A stretch of DNA of 64,000 bases, taken from positions 2,046,001-2,110,000 of the forward strand of contig JAHREC010000062.1 in NCBI GenBank assembly GCA_020081605.1, read 5' to 3'. Shown here piece after piece: positions 1-11,299 of the stretch (position 1 is the stretch's first letter; each line of letters starts with the position of its first letter). The notes beneath the pieces are model-generated. The model was not told where the DNA came from, searched no databases, and worked only from the letters and a program-made list of their open reading frames with translations. The stretch comes from Albifimbria verrucaria. Its lineage: Eukaryota; Ascomycota; Sordariomycetes; Hypocreales; Stachybotryaceae. A program made the position numbers and the translations under genes.

Positions 1-291
1 TTCACCTCACTTTCAAAGTACATTAACACTCCGAACAATAGTTGCCAGCTGGCACACAATATTGAAGCACAAAGAACAATAGAAAAGGGCCAAAACTCAC
101 CTTCCTCTCACCTGGCAACGTGCTGTTTATCAGAAAAAAATTTCACGCGTTTGAAAATTCTCAACCTCTCCTCTCACATCACACACCTTCACCACTCAGC
201 TCTCACCACTCATCATCTTTCACCCATCACCCATTATCATCGAGTGAAGATGGGGAAAAACGAAGATGGGATCTGTAAGGTCGGGCTTATG

Positions 292-367
292 TTTAAGCTT
301 GATGCTTAATGCTCGATGCTCGATGCCCAAAGCTCGATGCTCAAAGCTCGATACTTGATGATCGATA
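292..367. repeat. short degenerate tandem repeat (gctcgatgc unit)
   Basis: The stretch repeats variants of a 9-14 base unit built on ctcgatgc and gctcaaa, with the phrase gctcgatgc recurring several times and diverging at the ends. It is a small imperfect minisatellite in an AT-richer segment just upstream of a short proline-rich reading frame. No coding role is evident. Confidence 0.6.
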
Positions 368-423
368 AACTCGTCAGCACTTTCCTCGTTGCGCATCGTT
401 AAGCGTTTTTGGTAGATTCCATA

Positions 424-1100
424 ATGGATGAGCCAACTCAACCCACCGACCCGCCCCCACCAGACACTCAAAATGGAGAGGTCGTGCTTGAACAACCTGA
501 TCAGGTGGAAATCAATCCTCTTGACAGAGATGAAGTCGCACCCGGCCTAATCCCCAATGCTGACGAACGCATTGTCCCTTTCGATGATGAGAAAGGGATT
601 TAACCTGCGTACCGGCTCATCATCTGGTTGGTTTCCTGCCTTGGTAGCTCTACAAGGAAAATGCTCCCACGGTACAACCAGAGCACTGTCCTTCGGCTTG
701 GAAATGGGACGTTTTCCGAGCTTCATACGAATGCCAAGATTGACATTGGATCTGGCATCACCCCTATTATGACTATGGAGCTTCGTATCCAGAATTTAAC
801 CAAACGCTATGACCTTGCAACCCTTTACTTTCCCTCGATGAACTGGCTACCAATCCAGTCGTACAAGGTATCGAGATGACCTCAAATGGTGACGTTGTGG
901 ATATCTTGCGTGCCACAGACTTCTCCCGTTTTCCAAGACTCTACCAGAGGATTACCTTGCCAATACAAAGGAGACAGAACTACTTACCAGCGTTTGCCGC
1001 CTCTACCGAATCACCTACTAGAGTTCTGTCTAGTGTTGGTCTTTGTCGCATCGGCCAGGCGACACGAAAGGACGACATCGTTTGCTTCGGAGGGAAGTAG
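424..1100 (+). pseudogene. possible decayed protein-coding gene (HET-like C-terminus, tentative)
   Basis: An ATG at 424 opens a 59-codon proline- and acid-rich frame ending at 603. Between 628 and 1100 stretches of sensible protein continue in changing frames, including a segment near 740-800 with a D-Y-G-A-S-Y-P pattern and a last segment from 876 that ends K-D-D-I-V-C-F-G-G. A closing 'G-D-x-V-C-x-F-G-G' is common near the C-terminus of fungal HET-domain incompatibility proteins, which is the only hint of identity. No HET motif is visible and stops interrupt the frames, so this is either a relic or a gene damaged by the base losses seen elsewhere. Gene family and boundaries are guesses. Confidence 0.25.
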
Positions 1101-2597
1101 AAAGGGCTAAAGGCATGCCTGGGAAGGAAAGAGGGTTAGAAAGGTAGACAGAGTAGCATGGCGGAGGAAGATATACATGGTGATCACGAGGTACGGGTTA
1201 GATAGTTGCCTTAATTCTAAATCAATTATGACACTCATATGTTGGATTGCGGGTGACTGTGCATGTTTGCGGCTCACATCCGTTCCGGTCTCCGCGTCCC
1301 ATTGTCTGGACAAGTTCGGTTGAGCCTGCTTGGTTGTCGTTGAGACTGCCCGTCTTACAGTTTTATGCGAATATTATTATTAAAACTTCATCTTATATTA
1401 GTCTCTCGTCCGTGGTTAATTAGAATGTTAATACACCGTTGCTATTGATTTATTAGAGTTTAATCCTATTTTTGCCCGTGAATTCTTGGCGTTGTCCTCG
1501 CCTGGCGTTCATTCTGGCCACCCTATACCGACACATTCATCTGGTAGATTGGCCAATGCAGAAAAATAGTGCACTATGGATGCCTCCAGGGGCGGTTGCT
1601 TTCAAAAAGCAGTGCAAGCCATACAAAAAGTCTATAGTACAAGCTGTCTCTGTGCTGTATGATAGTAAATGCGATGGGCTCACAAACGCCGAACAAAAAG
1701 AAACAAAAAGAGGGTTGGTAGCGGCGGGTTGGAACATGAGTCGACGAACACAAGCATTCACTTAGAAGAAACATGTAACAGTCAGCTTACATTATTCTGA
1801 TTGAAAAGTAGTATTTATGAGATTCAAAAAGCACAGTATCCGTATCATAATCCGACGCGTAGATTGTTTGGCGTCCTCTACTTTGCTTGTCGCTTGCCCA
1901 GCTGCTGTCTGCAACATTCTCAAATGTGCGTGATTCTATTGTAACACAAGTAGGCAGATAAACATTTGTTTGTGGGCAATCATGCATTCGGTGCCATTTG
2001 TCTGTTGCTCTAATATGTGGAAGTTTCTAGAGCACACTTCTAATTGCTTGGGTTGGTGGCCCGGCGCTCTTCATGATGGCATTCACAACTGCTCCATTTG
2101 CATTCCGGGTTACGATAAAGAACTGACATGTGGAGAGCTGGGTGGCAGAAATCTATTGAGTTGTTGGCCACCTTCCTGGAGTTACAGAAATGAGATGTGG
2201 GCACTTATACAGAATACCCTGTCACGACAGGGTGAATTATAACCACAACTTGAGGTTAATTAAATTAGCCAACCCATGACATGATGTTGTCTCTTCTCAG
2301 ATGCACCACTTAAATGTATAGACACATCAGACCGCTTGGCGGAAGGTTGGGTGAAAGGTTGGGCGGAGGGTTGGTTGAGTCTGCCCACAAATACATAATC
2401 TGGCAAGAATGAGGAACATGGGAAAGTAGACATTCACATTTTAGAGTGGAGCTTGTAGAGTTCTGGTTATCGATGAATTTCCGAAACTATGATAGGGGTA
2501 TTATTGATTTGCGGTTTCATCCCGACATGCCAATGTTATACACAGTTCCATGACCAGAGCCACCGAATTCCTCCACTTTCAACATTCGATATTGAAC
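1101..2597. other. non-coding interval, AT-rich
   Basis: Only short unrecognised frames are present. Bases about 1340-1460 are markedly AT-rich. It ends at the 3' end of the grg-1 gene, so it includes that gene's 3' untranslated region. Nothing else recognised. Confidence 0.4.
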
Positions 2598-2859
2598 TTA
2601 GATGGACTGCTTGTGGGCCTCGGCCTTGCCGTCGTGCTTGGTCTCGGAGGCCTTGTCACCAAGGGCGTCCTTGGCAGCGGAGGCACTGATATATTGGTCA
2701 GTAAGATGCTCCGACTGAGACTCGCAAGAGAACTTACCGGGTGCCGAGGGATGCGTTAGAATCCTTGGCGACGTTCTTGTTCGCCTCCTTGGAAGCACCG
2801 GAGGTAGCCTGCTGGACAGACTCGGCAACGTAGTTGGCACCCTGCTTGATAGACTCCAT
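2598..2859 (-). CDS. grg-1: glucose-repressible protein GRG-1/CCG-1 family
   Basis: Small hydrophilic protein of 69 residues. Exon 1 runs 2859-2738 and exon 2 2685-2598, separated by a 52-nt GT...AG intron (2737-2686) that joins ...SLGTR to ASAAKD.... The body has the Ala/Lys/Glu-rich repeat-like pattern (A-T-S-G-A-S-K-E-A-N-K, then A-A-K-D) and the H-K-Q ending of Neurospora GRG-1/CCG-1, whose length is about 71 residues. Family knowledge: the transcript is highly abundant, repressed by glucose, clock controlled and induced by stress and conidiation; the biochemical role is unknown. The ATG at 2859 begins the conserved M-E-S-I-K start. A TATA-like box lies about 110 bp upstream. The gene is free of frameshifts. 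Identification is firm, function is not. Confidence 0.93.
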
Positions 2860-2970
2860 TGTGATGGTTGGGTTGGTTGGTTGTGAAAGTGGTTGAGTAG
2901 TTGTAGTTGAGTGTGAATGTAGATGTGTTTGATGATGAGAACAAGACCTTAGATAGAGGGGAAACTCGAG

Positions 2971-2980
2971 GTTTAAATAG
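2971..2980 (-). promoter_or_regulatory. TATA-like box of grg-1
   Basis: On the minus strand the sequence reads ctatttaaac, about 112-123 bp before the grg-1 start codon. A CCCCT stress-response-like element follows just downstream near 2955. Both fit a strongly expressed stress/starvation gene, but position alone is the support. Confidence 0.4.
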
Positions 2981-5900
2981 AGAATTGGTCGTAAGATAGT
3001 CGAGCTCAAGCTCAAGCTAAGGCCTTGGAGGCTGGGCGATGAATCCTGCCAGGGACCATCACGAGGTGCATGTGAAGACGGGAATGGCGTCATAGACTTT
3101 TGAGCATTCAAGGAGAGGGCATTTAGGTGGACACACATGTATTGATTGCTAGAGGTCAAGGAGCCACGAGTTAGTGGGCTTGATCCACACCCGCATGAGC
3201 TATTGTGAGGCTACGTGTTGGTCCTAAGTTTAGACAAAGGTGACATTACCAGAGATACTGAGGCATCGTAATTATTGTCCCACTATGAAATAAGCAACAT
3301 GACGTCAGCCGCGCTAGGAATCTGGGGGATAAACGTCATGGGTAGCATCATCGTCATGTTGTGCGTGGGATGTAAGTGGAACATGAAGCCCATTTTCGCT
3401 ATCAACAACTAGGGATTTCCGCAAAAGACCATGAGAGATATGGAGAATATCGCAGATGCTATATTACGCGTGCGATTTTCACTGTCGGAGAGGCGTCATT
3501 GGAGCCAGACCAGGCGCATCCACCGGTCGACGCAGGGCATGGGATCCAAAAAGATGGGCCATGGGTGTCGATCCGCCACAGCAAAGGCCGAACCGACGCC
3601 ACAATGCCCCACTTTACTTTTGCGGGGAGGCAACGAAACAGGCAAGGCATTCCTGATCGAGGGTAACTGTGGCGGGTGTCTTTCCATGACGCATTTCCTC
3701 CGTGTGCCCCTCAACAAACAACCTGCTTACGCCGCCTCTGGACAGCTCTGCTTTGTCTATTGGCTCTTTTATCGTTTGACATCGAGATCCTCAGGGACAT
3801 CATAAGCGGACTTTAGTCTCCGGCTATCAAGCACGCGGGCAATGACGCGCCGTCAAGGTGGTGGTGTCTCCTCGCACAAACTACGATGCACCACTCCTTG
3901 ATGCTTCCCATTCGTGCTCTCATCATCGGTTGGTTGCCTCGCTGTCGCTAGCTGCATGGTCTAAACTGCGACCTCGGTCCACGCCTTTGCCAGATCTCGA
4001 TGACGCAAATCGAAATCGTGCTCGCCTTTTCACAGTGCCAGACGTTGCGGCCTTTGATTTACATGCCATGACGTAGGATGAGGCTCTCTCCAATTACGAC
4101 GACATTCGCAAAAACACTGCTACATGTCCTCATCAGTTTCTATGCGTGTAGCCGCGGTTTGCGATTGTAACCGTTACGGTAGGAGCGGTGCTTGTTGGTT
4201 TGTGCACAGGGATATGCTTCATTGGCCGAAGGAATGCCTTCGGCTACATGTGGATGTTTGCCTTTACCCGTGATTCACTTAGATTGCGGACTCATGTAAG
4301 CCCTCCCGCTGCTTGCCACGTTGTGCCTACCCGCACCTGGCTTAAGATGCGTGTGATGGTGCGAGCCTCAACAAGTGTTTTAAGCCGACCAAACAATTTC
4401 ATGTTAATATGAGCGAGAAGGCAAAGGTTGGACAAACCCGGAGGTTGTTCGTCCCGAGCACCAGATTTCCTTTTCTTTGTTCAGTAGACATAATGATTTC
4501 TCAGCCATATTAATATGAAGTTGAGCTGGGACCGCCCGACTCGCTCGGATCGAATGTTCCTAGGACGGATGCGGACCCTTCCTGAGGATGCTGCTCGCCC
4601 AGCGTCTGGTGGAAATGAAACGGACCCTTGCGTGTTTCCTCATCGACGTGAGTGTGGTACGGCGGTATCCTCAGGTGAAGGGGCGGAAGGACACTAGGAG
4701 AAGAATGTGAGAAAACTCTTCGGTACAAACAAACTAGAGTTTCTTCTTTCTTCGTTCAACCAATCGCTCAGGTCCGACGAGCGCGCCAACGTCCGTCCGC
4801 AGGGCCTGGGCGTATCTTCTTCATCCGAACTACACAAGGAGAATTTGTTACGAACCCTTAAACGGGATCTGGAAAGCCGTAGAATATTCGTCTGTCGAGC
4901 AAGAGTCATGGAGCCCTTGGCCACTCTTCTTTCGACACATGCCATGTGCCATGAGGCTAGGATGCCGAAAGAGGCAGGTCTTGCTTGAAACATCTTAACA
5001 GATGAGCTGAACATTTCTCTTTGACGTGTGGTTTCTGGAAGGGTAGAAATGGCCCCTTGATGGCGTACGGCCGGTGACGGTGGCCCCTGAGCCATAGCCC
5101 ACCCGGTTTTGATGGTTGATGGTAAGCTCCATCGATCGTTTTCAGAGGCAACGCACAGGTACAGGTTTAACTGTGCCACAATTGTGCATCATACCAAGCA
5201 AGCCATGCTTGATATTCGATCAAGCAGAACCCTGACAAATCCCATCGAGCTTACAACTCACGTCAACTAAGGAACAGCCCAGACAGGCGCTAATTAACCA
5301 TCGGTTCGTCCATAGTCCCAGGCCCAAGTCCAGAATGCAGTTCATTGATATGAGGTGTTCATGTCAATGCCCACACCAAATTCGGCGATTGGCTGATGTG
5401 ACTGGAGAAGGCAGGGTTTCAAGGAGTAGCGCCAGTTTCGGCAATGGCTTGAGCCGTCTAGGACTAGTGTTTGGGTGCCTTCTCGACCTGCCCCAAACTA
5501 GGCCGTTTGCGGCTAGCGCCCGCTTACTTTCAACCTCTTCAAACCTGGACGTGTTTGATGTCTGCTTCAAGACCCAGCACCATCCAACGCCATTGTCTTT
5601 GGCCCCCATTCACCGTTACAGCCACGAGAAATCGAATTTTCTTCGTCTCATTGTTGCTGTGTGATAATGCAGAAACGCATTGATCACGTCGAAAACTGTC
5701 CTGTCGAGATGAAGCTCGCTGGAAGGATTCAATCGTCATGATATGTAATACACCAAGTGCTGGCTGGGTGGCCATGGGATGCGTTCCGTGATATGGCCCT
5801 GTCAACGGTGCGCTGCAACCCCAAACCCATGCGTCCTTGGGGCTGTGGCTGCAGGAAAGCTGTTCCAGAGTACCGAAGGACCCGCTATCCCGCATTCACC

Positions 5901-6589
5901 TTCAACGTCCGATGCTAAGGGGCTCGGTGTTGAGCCCCGGACGACCCTTTGCCATGCGCAAGGCTTGGCGACTGGCGGCCGTTGATGCTCCTAAGACCCT
6001 TCCGGCCCGCAGAAGGGGCATTGATACACTTGAGCCCCGTGCTACTCCTGGAGCTAGGCAAAGACCCAGGCCTTTGCCACGCTTTCCGTTTCCTGGATCC
6101 CCTTGCAGCCCTAGCCGACACCAGCCTCTTGTCTTTCGAGACTGCTCGGCCTTCACCTGGATCGTCTTCTCTTGCCTCGAGCATCTCCTCTGGAAGGAGG
6201 CTTACCTGTGGACTGGTGCCCTCGTCTTGTCGCATCATAATATCTAATCGCTCTTGATTTACTATTGTTAGCCGTCTGGACGGCTCCCGGTGCATCATTC
6301 ACCAACTGTCTCGGCCGGCCCCTGACGTGTCTGACGTTTTCTTTTCACCTTTCCATCTCCTTCGCCTGGCATCTTCCTCGAGCTTTCTGCTTCTTAGCTC
6401 GCCTCACTTTGCAAACAACTCGGGGAGCTGGTTTCTCTCTCGCCTGACTGACCGCCATCAACTCTCGACGACCTTGCATGCGATACGAATAGATGGTTGG
6501 AGTGGAGGCTTACTGAAGGGCAAAGCCGCGGCTTGATGCCAGCGCTCAACATCTGCTCCCTCATCCGCTCAAATCCAAATCACGACACC
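2981..6589. other. intergenic, no supported gene
   Basis: Contains the grg-1 promoter (right of 2980) and the leader of the membrane-protein gene starting at 6590. The longest open frame (161 codons, minus, 4694-5179) shows no recognisable domain, and similar-length frames overlap on both strands, as expected for GC-balanced non-coding DNA. The last 300 bp are CT-rich, typical of a fungal transcript leader. Confidence 0.45.
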
Positions 6590-8626
6590 ATGATCGGCCT
6601 CGATTGGAACGCGCTGGAGGTGCCGGGAGCGGTGGTCGAGTCCCGCGCCTTTCACTTCAACACTTCAACCGATGGCACCTCCCCAGAATCGGCGGTTTCC
6701 AGTTCCAGAACAACTCGACGTCGACTTTCGCCAACGAGCTCAAGTTTGCCGCCGCTAAGTCAGTACGCACGTCAATTGTGACGCTGGCGAGCTTCAATGT
6801 GCTGGCTGCTTTGTTTACTATGATGGGAGTGTACTGGGATAGCTACAAGGCGGCCAAGAAGAGGGATCCCAACTTCAACCTAAGGTACGAATTCACAGGT
6901 GGGATATAAATGAGAAGAATGCTGACAACAGCCCAGGGCATCGTTCTACAAGCTTGTCAGCCCTGCAGACACTTTCCCTTTCATCCTCAGTTTCGGCATC
7001 ATTGTTCAGGGCATCACCTTTGCTTATGTGCAATCAAGAGGCTTCGAGTCCCTATCGATACTGGACTGCATGGGAATCTCTCAAGCTATGCTCCCTGGTA
7101 AGGCTTCTGATTTCTATGAAACTGGCATCAGCTAACAGATTTCAGCAATGTTCATTAGTCTTTTCATCCAAGTTATTCTAGGCGGCGAAATGGCGATTCG
7201 AGCAGTCCTCCCGCGACCTTTTCCTATTAGGTCTCGATGGGTTCTTCCCGCATGCCTGGCCCTCATTCTGATCTTGCTTGTGGTGACATTCGCCATCACC
7301 CAAGTCAGCACACCACCTAATTTCTGCTTTGCCTCGCTTTTCTGGCTTGTCCATCGATGGAAGACTGGAGTTCTCATCGTCACATCCATAATTCTCTTCT
7401 TCCTGCTTGTCGAAGCCGTGGTTATTACCCTTCGCTTGCGAAGCAATGCCAACATCGACGAGATTGAAAGACTGGCGGCTTTTAGAATGGTATTCTATTT
7501 GGTCACCGGTATCATTTTACTTGTGAGTCTGGAACCAGTTACACTAAAGCCTATTGCTAACACCTTAGAAGGCGTGTTTGATGCCATTCTTCATTCAGTC
7601 TATTCTCATGGACCTTACTACTCAAGCTTACGAGTTGTCCAAATATGGCATGGTTTCTTCCGTTGCCGCAAACCTCACAGGAATCATCACCGGAGGTTGC
7701 TATGTCTTTTTGAGAACCAAGAAGGTCCCACGAGTTGAGTCTAGTGACTGGTCAAAGACTGGCAAGCAAATGGATTTCGACCAGGAGAAGGACCCGCGGG
7801 TGCTGAGCATAGACAGCGACGACAGATGGCTGAGCCAAATTCAGCAACCAGTAACACCGCTCCAATATGGAGCTCCGACCGCATCACGGGCACTAAGCGT
7901 GAGCGAGCAGTCTACTACCCTCCCTCCTTACAGCGGACAAGAGATTCGAAAGCCTACCAGCATTGTATCTCGGAAGCAATTACCAGAGATACCGTTCAAT
8001 GGAGTTTCGGTCTCAGCAAACCAATCACCAAGCATTCACATTCGCCAGAGCTCGAACGTCTCCGACGAAGAGCAACTGCCGATGACTCCTCGATGGGTCT
8101 TGCCTGCTGCAACTTACAGCCCATCATCCAACCTGATGGCCGCGAGCAGACTTGACTCATTGGTACCTCCCCGAAGATTCGCAGCCCCGATGGCATCAGT
8201 CATCGACGAGGAACGTCGCTCGAGTCCACTGCAACAGTGCAGATTGGTCTCAGACTGTCAAACGTCAATGACATGTCAGCTCTCAATCAATCATACGGCA
8301 CAGAGCGGGAGCAAGTCCACAGCGTAAACTACTCCACCGTGCAAGGATTCCGAGATTCCAGAGGACTCCCATCCCTCCCTCCACAGATGGGAATCAACCG
8401 AACTGGTACCAATGATACCCAAGGCAGCACCATGTCTGTGATCATCTCCCCACCGCAGAACAACGCTGCAAGCGAGGGTGAAGAGATTAGGCTGAGCCCT
8501 ACTGTCTACAACCCAAAGAAGCCCGTGGCCAGGCAAAGCGTTGCTTCAGCGACTTCCAAGTACGATGATGATGACGCGATACCTGACCCTCTATTCACTT
8601 CGCGCAAGGACAACATGTGGATTTGA
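6590..8626 (+). CDS. seven-helix integral membrane protein, function unknown
   Basis: About 630 residues. Hydrophobic helices lie in the N-terminal half (segments near 6775-6830, 6960-7040, 7080-7190, 7235-7300, 7370-7430, 7490-7525, 7575-7610 and 7650-7715, giving seven or eight), followed by a long Ser/Pro-rich cytoplasmic-looking tail ending D-N-M-W-I. Three introns join in frame: 6885-6936, 7098-7145 and 7523-7568. The ATG at 6590 leads into the conserved frame only if one C is missing from the CCCC run at 6681-6684; after restoring it the protein reads ...D-G-T-S-P-R-I-G-G-F.... A second one-base shift lies between about 8190 and 8240 (frame changes before ...STATVQIGLRLS); an 80-nt intron 8163-8242 would also reconcile the frames. 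The topology is GPCR-like and the layout is widespread in ascomycetes, but I cannot assign a ligand or a characterised family. Confidence 0.75.
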
Positions 8627-9279
8627 GGATGACGGCAAAATAACAACGGGTCACTGAGGATGAAAACTAGACTCAAGGGGTAATTCTATCTGGTGTTCTG
8701 GCGAGCGTGTAGAGAACGGTCTCTACGAGACCATGGCTCTTTTCTTTTCATTGACGGCCTTTTCTGTCATTTACGAAACACTTTCTTTCACTTTATTTCT
8801 CAACCTGCCATCCCGGTGACGAGGCTCTGGCTTATGTCCACGACGAATGCCAAAAAACCGAGGGCCTCTCCTTGGTTGACCATTCCAGTGGATAAACACA
8901 AGATAGCGTGTTTTAGATACCTGTGGTCGAAAGACTATTTCCTTTACGTCAAAATCTCCTTGTTCTCTTCTCTCCTTTGTTATTGACCTTTGATGGATCG
9001 GATGGAGGGACGGACAGGCGACAAAGGATGATTGGCACATGAGATGGTCGTCGGTTGCAGGATTGTCTATAGGAAAGCCGTCGGTACATTCAGTGCTACG
9101 GCACGATACTGAATACAAAAAGTATTATGAAATATGATGGCTCTGACCGTGACATAGCACTCCCTAGTAATGGGCTTCTGAATTTACGACCAGGCTGACT
9201 AGACACAAGGCAATGCTGCGCGATTGGCGAGCTACGCTGGTATGAACTACGCTACTACCTTTATCAAACTTGGACTTCA
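8627..9279. other. convergent 3' flank, nothing recognised
   Basis: Between the 3' ends of the membrane-protein gene (+) and the dolichyldiphosphatase gene (-). It should hold both 3' untranslated regions. No further feature seen. Confidence 0.5.
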
Positions 9280-10064
9280 TCATTTCCGTTTAGATTCGTT
9301 GCGCGACTTTGTCGAAGCCACTCTCCTTTCCTCCCACTTCTCCCACCCAGCCTGGCACATGTCCTCCTCCACAATGAGGTCGCGAATCCTCAAAGCCCTG
9401 GAAATTGGGTTGTCCAAGGCCCAGGCGAGCCACCCGGTCTGTCGTAGGACGGCCGTGACGCCGAACCAGCCCACGGCCGATAGCGCACCGGCTGCACAGC
9501 CCGCCCAGACCTGTCGCGGGGTGTGGTAGCCAAGATAGATGCGGCTCCAAGCGACAGCCGCAGCGACGGTAATGGCAGATGCGCTCAATGCCAGTCTCTG
9601 GACCAAGGTCCAAGGGGCGTGGGCAGCAACGCGGGCGGCACCGTGGGAGGCAGGCGGACGAGCAGAGGGCCGATGACGGACGAGCAGGAAGAGGGTTAGA
9701 GAAATGCTCCAGTAGGCAACGAACTGTGCGTGGGAGCTGGGCATGCCATAGCCCTTGCCGTGGATTCGGGGTGGACGCTCCTCCTTGATGAGGCGCTTAA
9801 GGGCAAAATTGAGGACCTCGCAGGCGAACTGGCCGGCAAGGGTAAGACCAATCTCTACCTCGCGCGTGGAGAAAAAGAGCGAGACATAGACGACGCAGAG
9901 GGCTTGGGGACGAGAGCGAGGTATGCGCAAACGAGGGAGAGCTTATCGTGGGGATCCTGCAGCAGACTGGTGGTTAGAGGAGTCTAAGACGGTAGAGGAG
10001 AGGGTCACCAACATAGTAGACGTGGGTGAGGAGAGAGAAGCGAGGGAACGGTGTCCTGCGCCAT
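9280..10064 (-). CDS. cax4: dolichyldiphosphatase (PAP2 superfamily)
   Basis: Hydrolyses dolichyl pyrophosphate to dolichyl phosphate on the lumenal face of the ER, recycling the N-glycosylation lipid carrier. The three phosphatase motifs are visible: K-R-L-I-K-E-E-R-P, G-M-P-S-S-H-A-Q-F and S-R-I-Y-L-G-Y-H-T (catalytic His residues in the second and third), between membrane helices. The ATG at 10064 and the family's N-terminal signature L-S-L-T-H-V-Y-Y followed by D-P are both present, split by a GT...AG intron of about 55 nt. As given, the frame is broken three times. Each break fits one lost C on the minus strand: in the runs at 10044-10046, 10030-10031 and 9906-9909. With these restored the N-terminus matches the family. 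It lies head to head with the ubiquitin ligase gene. Confidence 0.9.
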
Positions 10065-11299
10065 GTTGCCCATGATGGATGCTTGCGTCGTGGCCGCGCG
10101 TGCAGGACGAGTTCAAGCTACTTGGAGAAGGGCCACTAGGCGTGATGCATCTTCCGAGGCCAGCGGAGCCTTAATGAACGGCGTGGAAGGGAGAGAGGGT
10201 GTTGAGGGCGGTGGTGAGGTTGTGGAATCCGACCGGCGGGTGGGGGAAGCGCGGTGTCAGGATGATGGCTTGGTGTTGTGGTCGGGTGACGACGGTGGGT
10301 GGTAAATACCAAGGCTTGGGTTGGTGATGTCAAGGGCTTCAAGCGCCTTCCCAAGTGTGCGGGTCGCTGTAAAAATGTAAAACCACTAAAACAGGGGTGC
10401 CTTTGCCTGTTTTGGCCGATGTAGTCTGAGACAGCTGACTTGGCAGGATATTTTTGGACAGTATAGTATAGTACAGTAGCCTAGATGTATATACATATAT
10501 ACGCTTGTTGAATCTTGACATGCTGATATTTACAGATTTGTTTTCAAAGAGGGTTTAGAACGGTGCTTTGACCGGTATTCTCTTTTATGCCTTTGATATA
10601 TCCATGGTCTTTGCCGTGTGGTTTCTTTGTTGGGTATAAGAGCTACGGGTACCGGTAGTAGTTAGGTGGTAGGTACTGTAGGTACAGTACAGTAGGTGAA
10701 TGAAATCTACAACACGTGAATAACAGACAGCCATAAGACATTACAATATTGTACTGTAAGTAGTATTGTATGTGCATAAATACAATATAGTAATTGCAGT
10801 TTTTGGTTTTAATCCAAGCAACATCTCATCTCAACATCGAAAAAATTGCAAAGGAACAAGCATTGCTGTCCAGTTTATACACTACGATAGACCTTCTCTT
10901 TGCCACTACCCAACATTAGTCATCACGCTCCGGAGCTGCCTGACTCATCCCGGCGACTTCATATCCGTAGCTTGAACGTCTATTGCTCCCGGTAAGCAAC
11001 CAGCTTGATCCGCCACCACGCTTCCCGGCCCACTTTCAACTTCCGCCACGATAGAAAAGCGTCGCTTCGTGCCCTCAGTAGTTGTCCCGGCACGAATCTG
11101 TCTCTTGTCTTTTGCGGTTTCATCCTGCTCGGAGTCATAGCCAGCCATAGCTGACAGATGGATAGCATCATGTCCTCCTGACCTACAGTGTCTCGCGTGC
11201 CATGATCCTCTCTGCCAACCACTCATGACATCTCCCCGGCTGCTCGCTGTTGCTATCGTTATTCGAGCATGACAAAATTTCTCATCTCACAACTCAGAC
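10065..11299. other. divergent intergenic region, probable shared promoter
   Basis: Separates the dolichyldiphosphatase gene (-) from the RBR ligase gene (+). It holds AT-rich palindromic stretches near 10450-10505 (tatagtatagtacagtag; tgtatatacatatatac) and a GTACTGTAGGTACAGTACAG cluster near 10670-10700. No gene is supported. Confidence 0.5.

Noticed and set aside
4694..5179. 161-codon minus-strand frame
   Set aside because: No recognisable domain, no supporting splice structure, and a competing frame on the other strand.
8163..8242. 80-nt intron in the tail of the seven-helix protein gene
   Set aside because: Splice sites fit the frame, but the enclosed sequence looks coding and a one-base loss explains the shift as elsewhere. 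Left open, not annotated as an intron.
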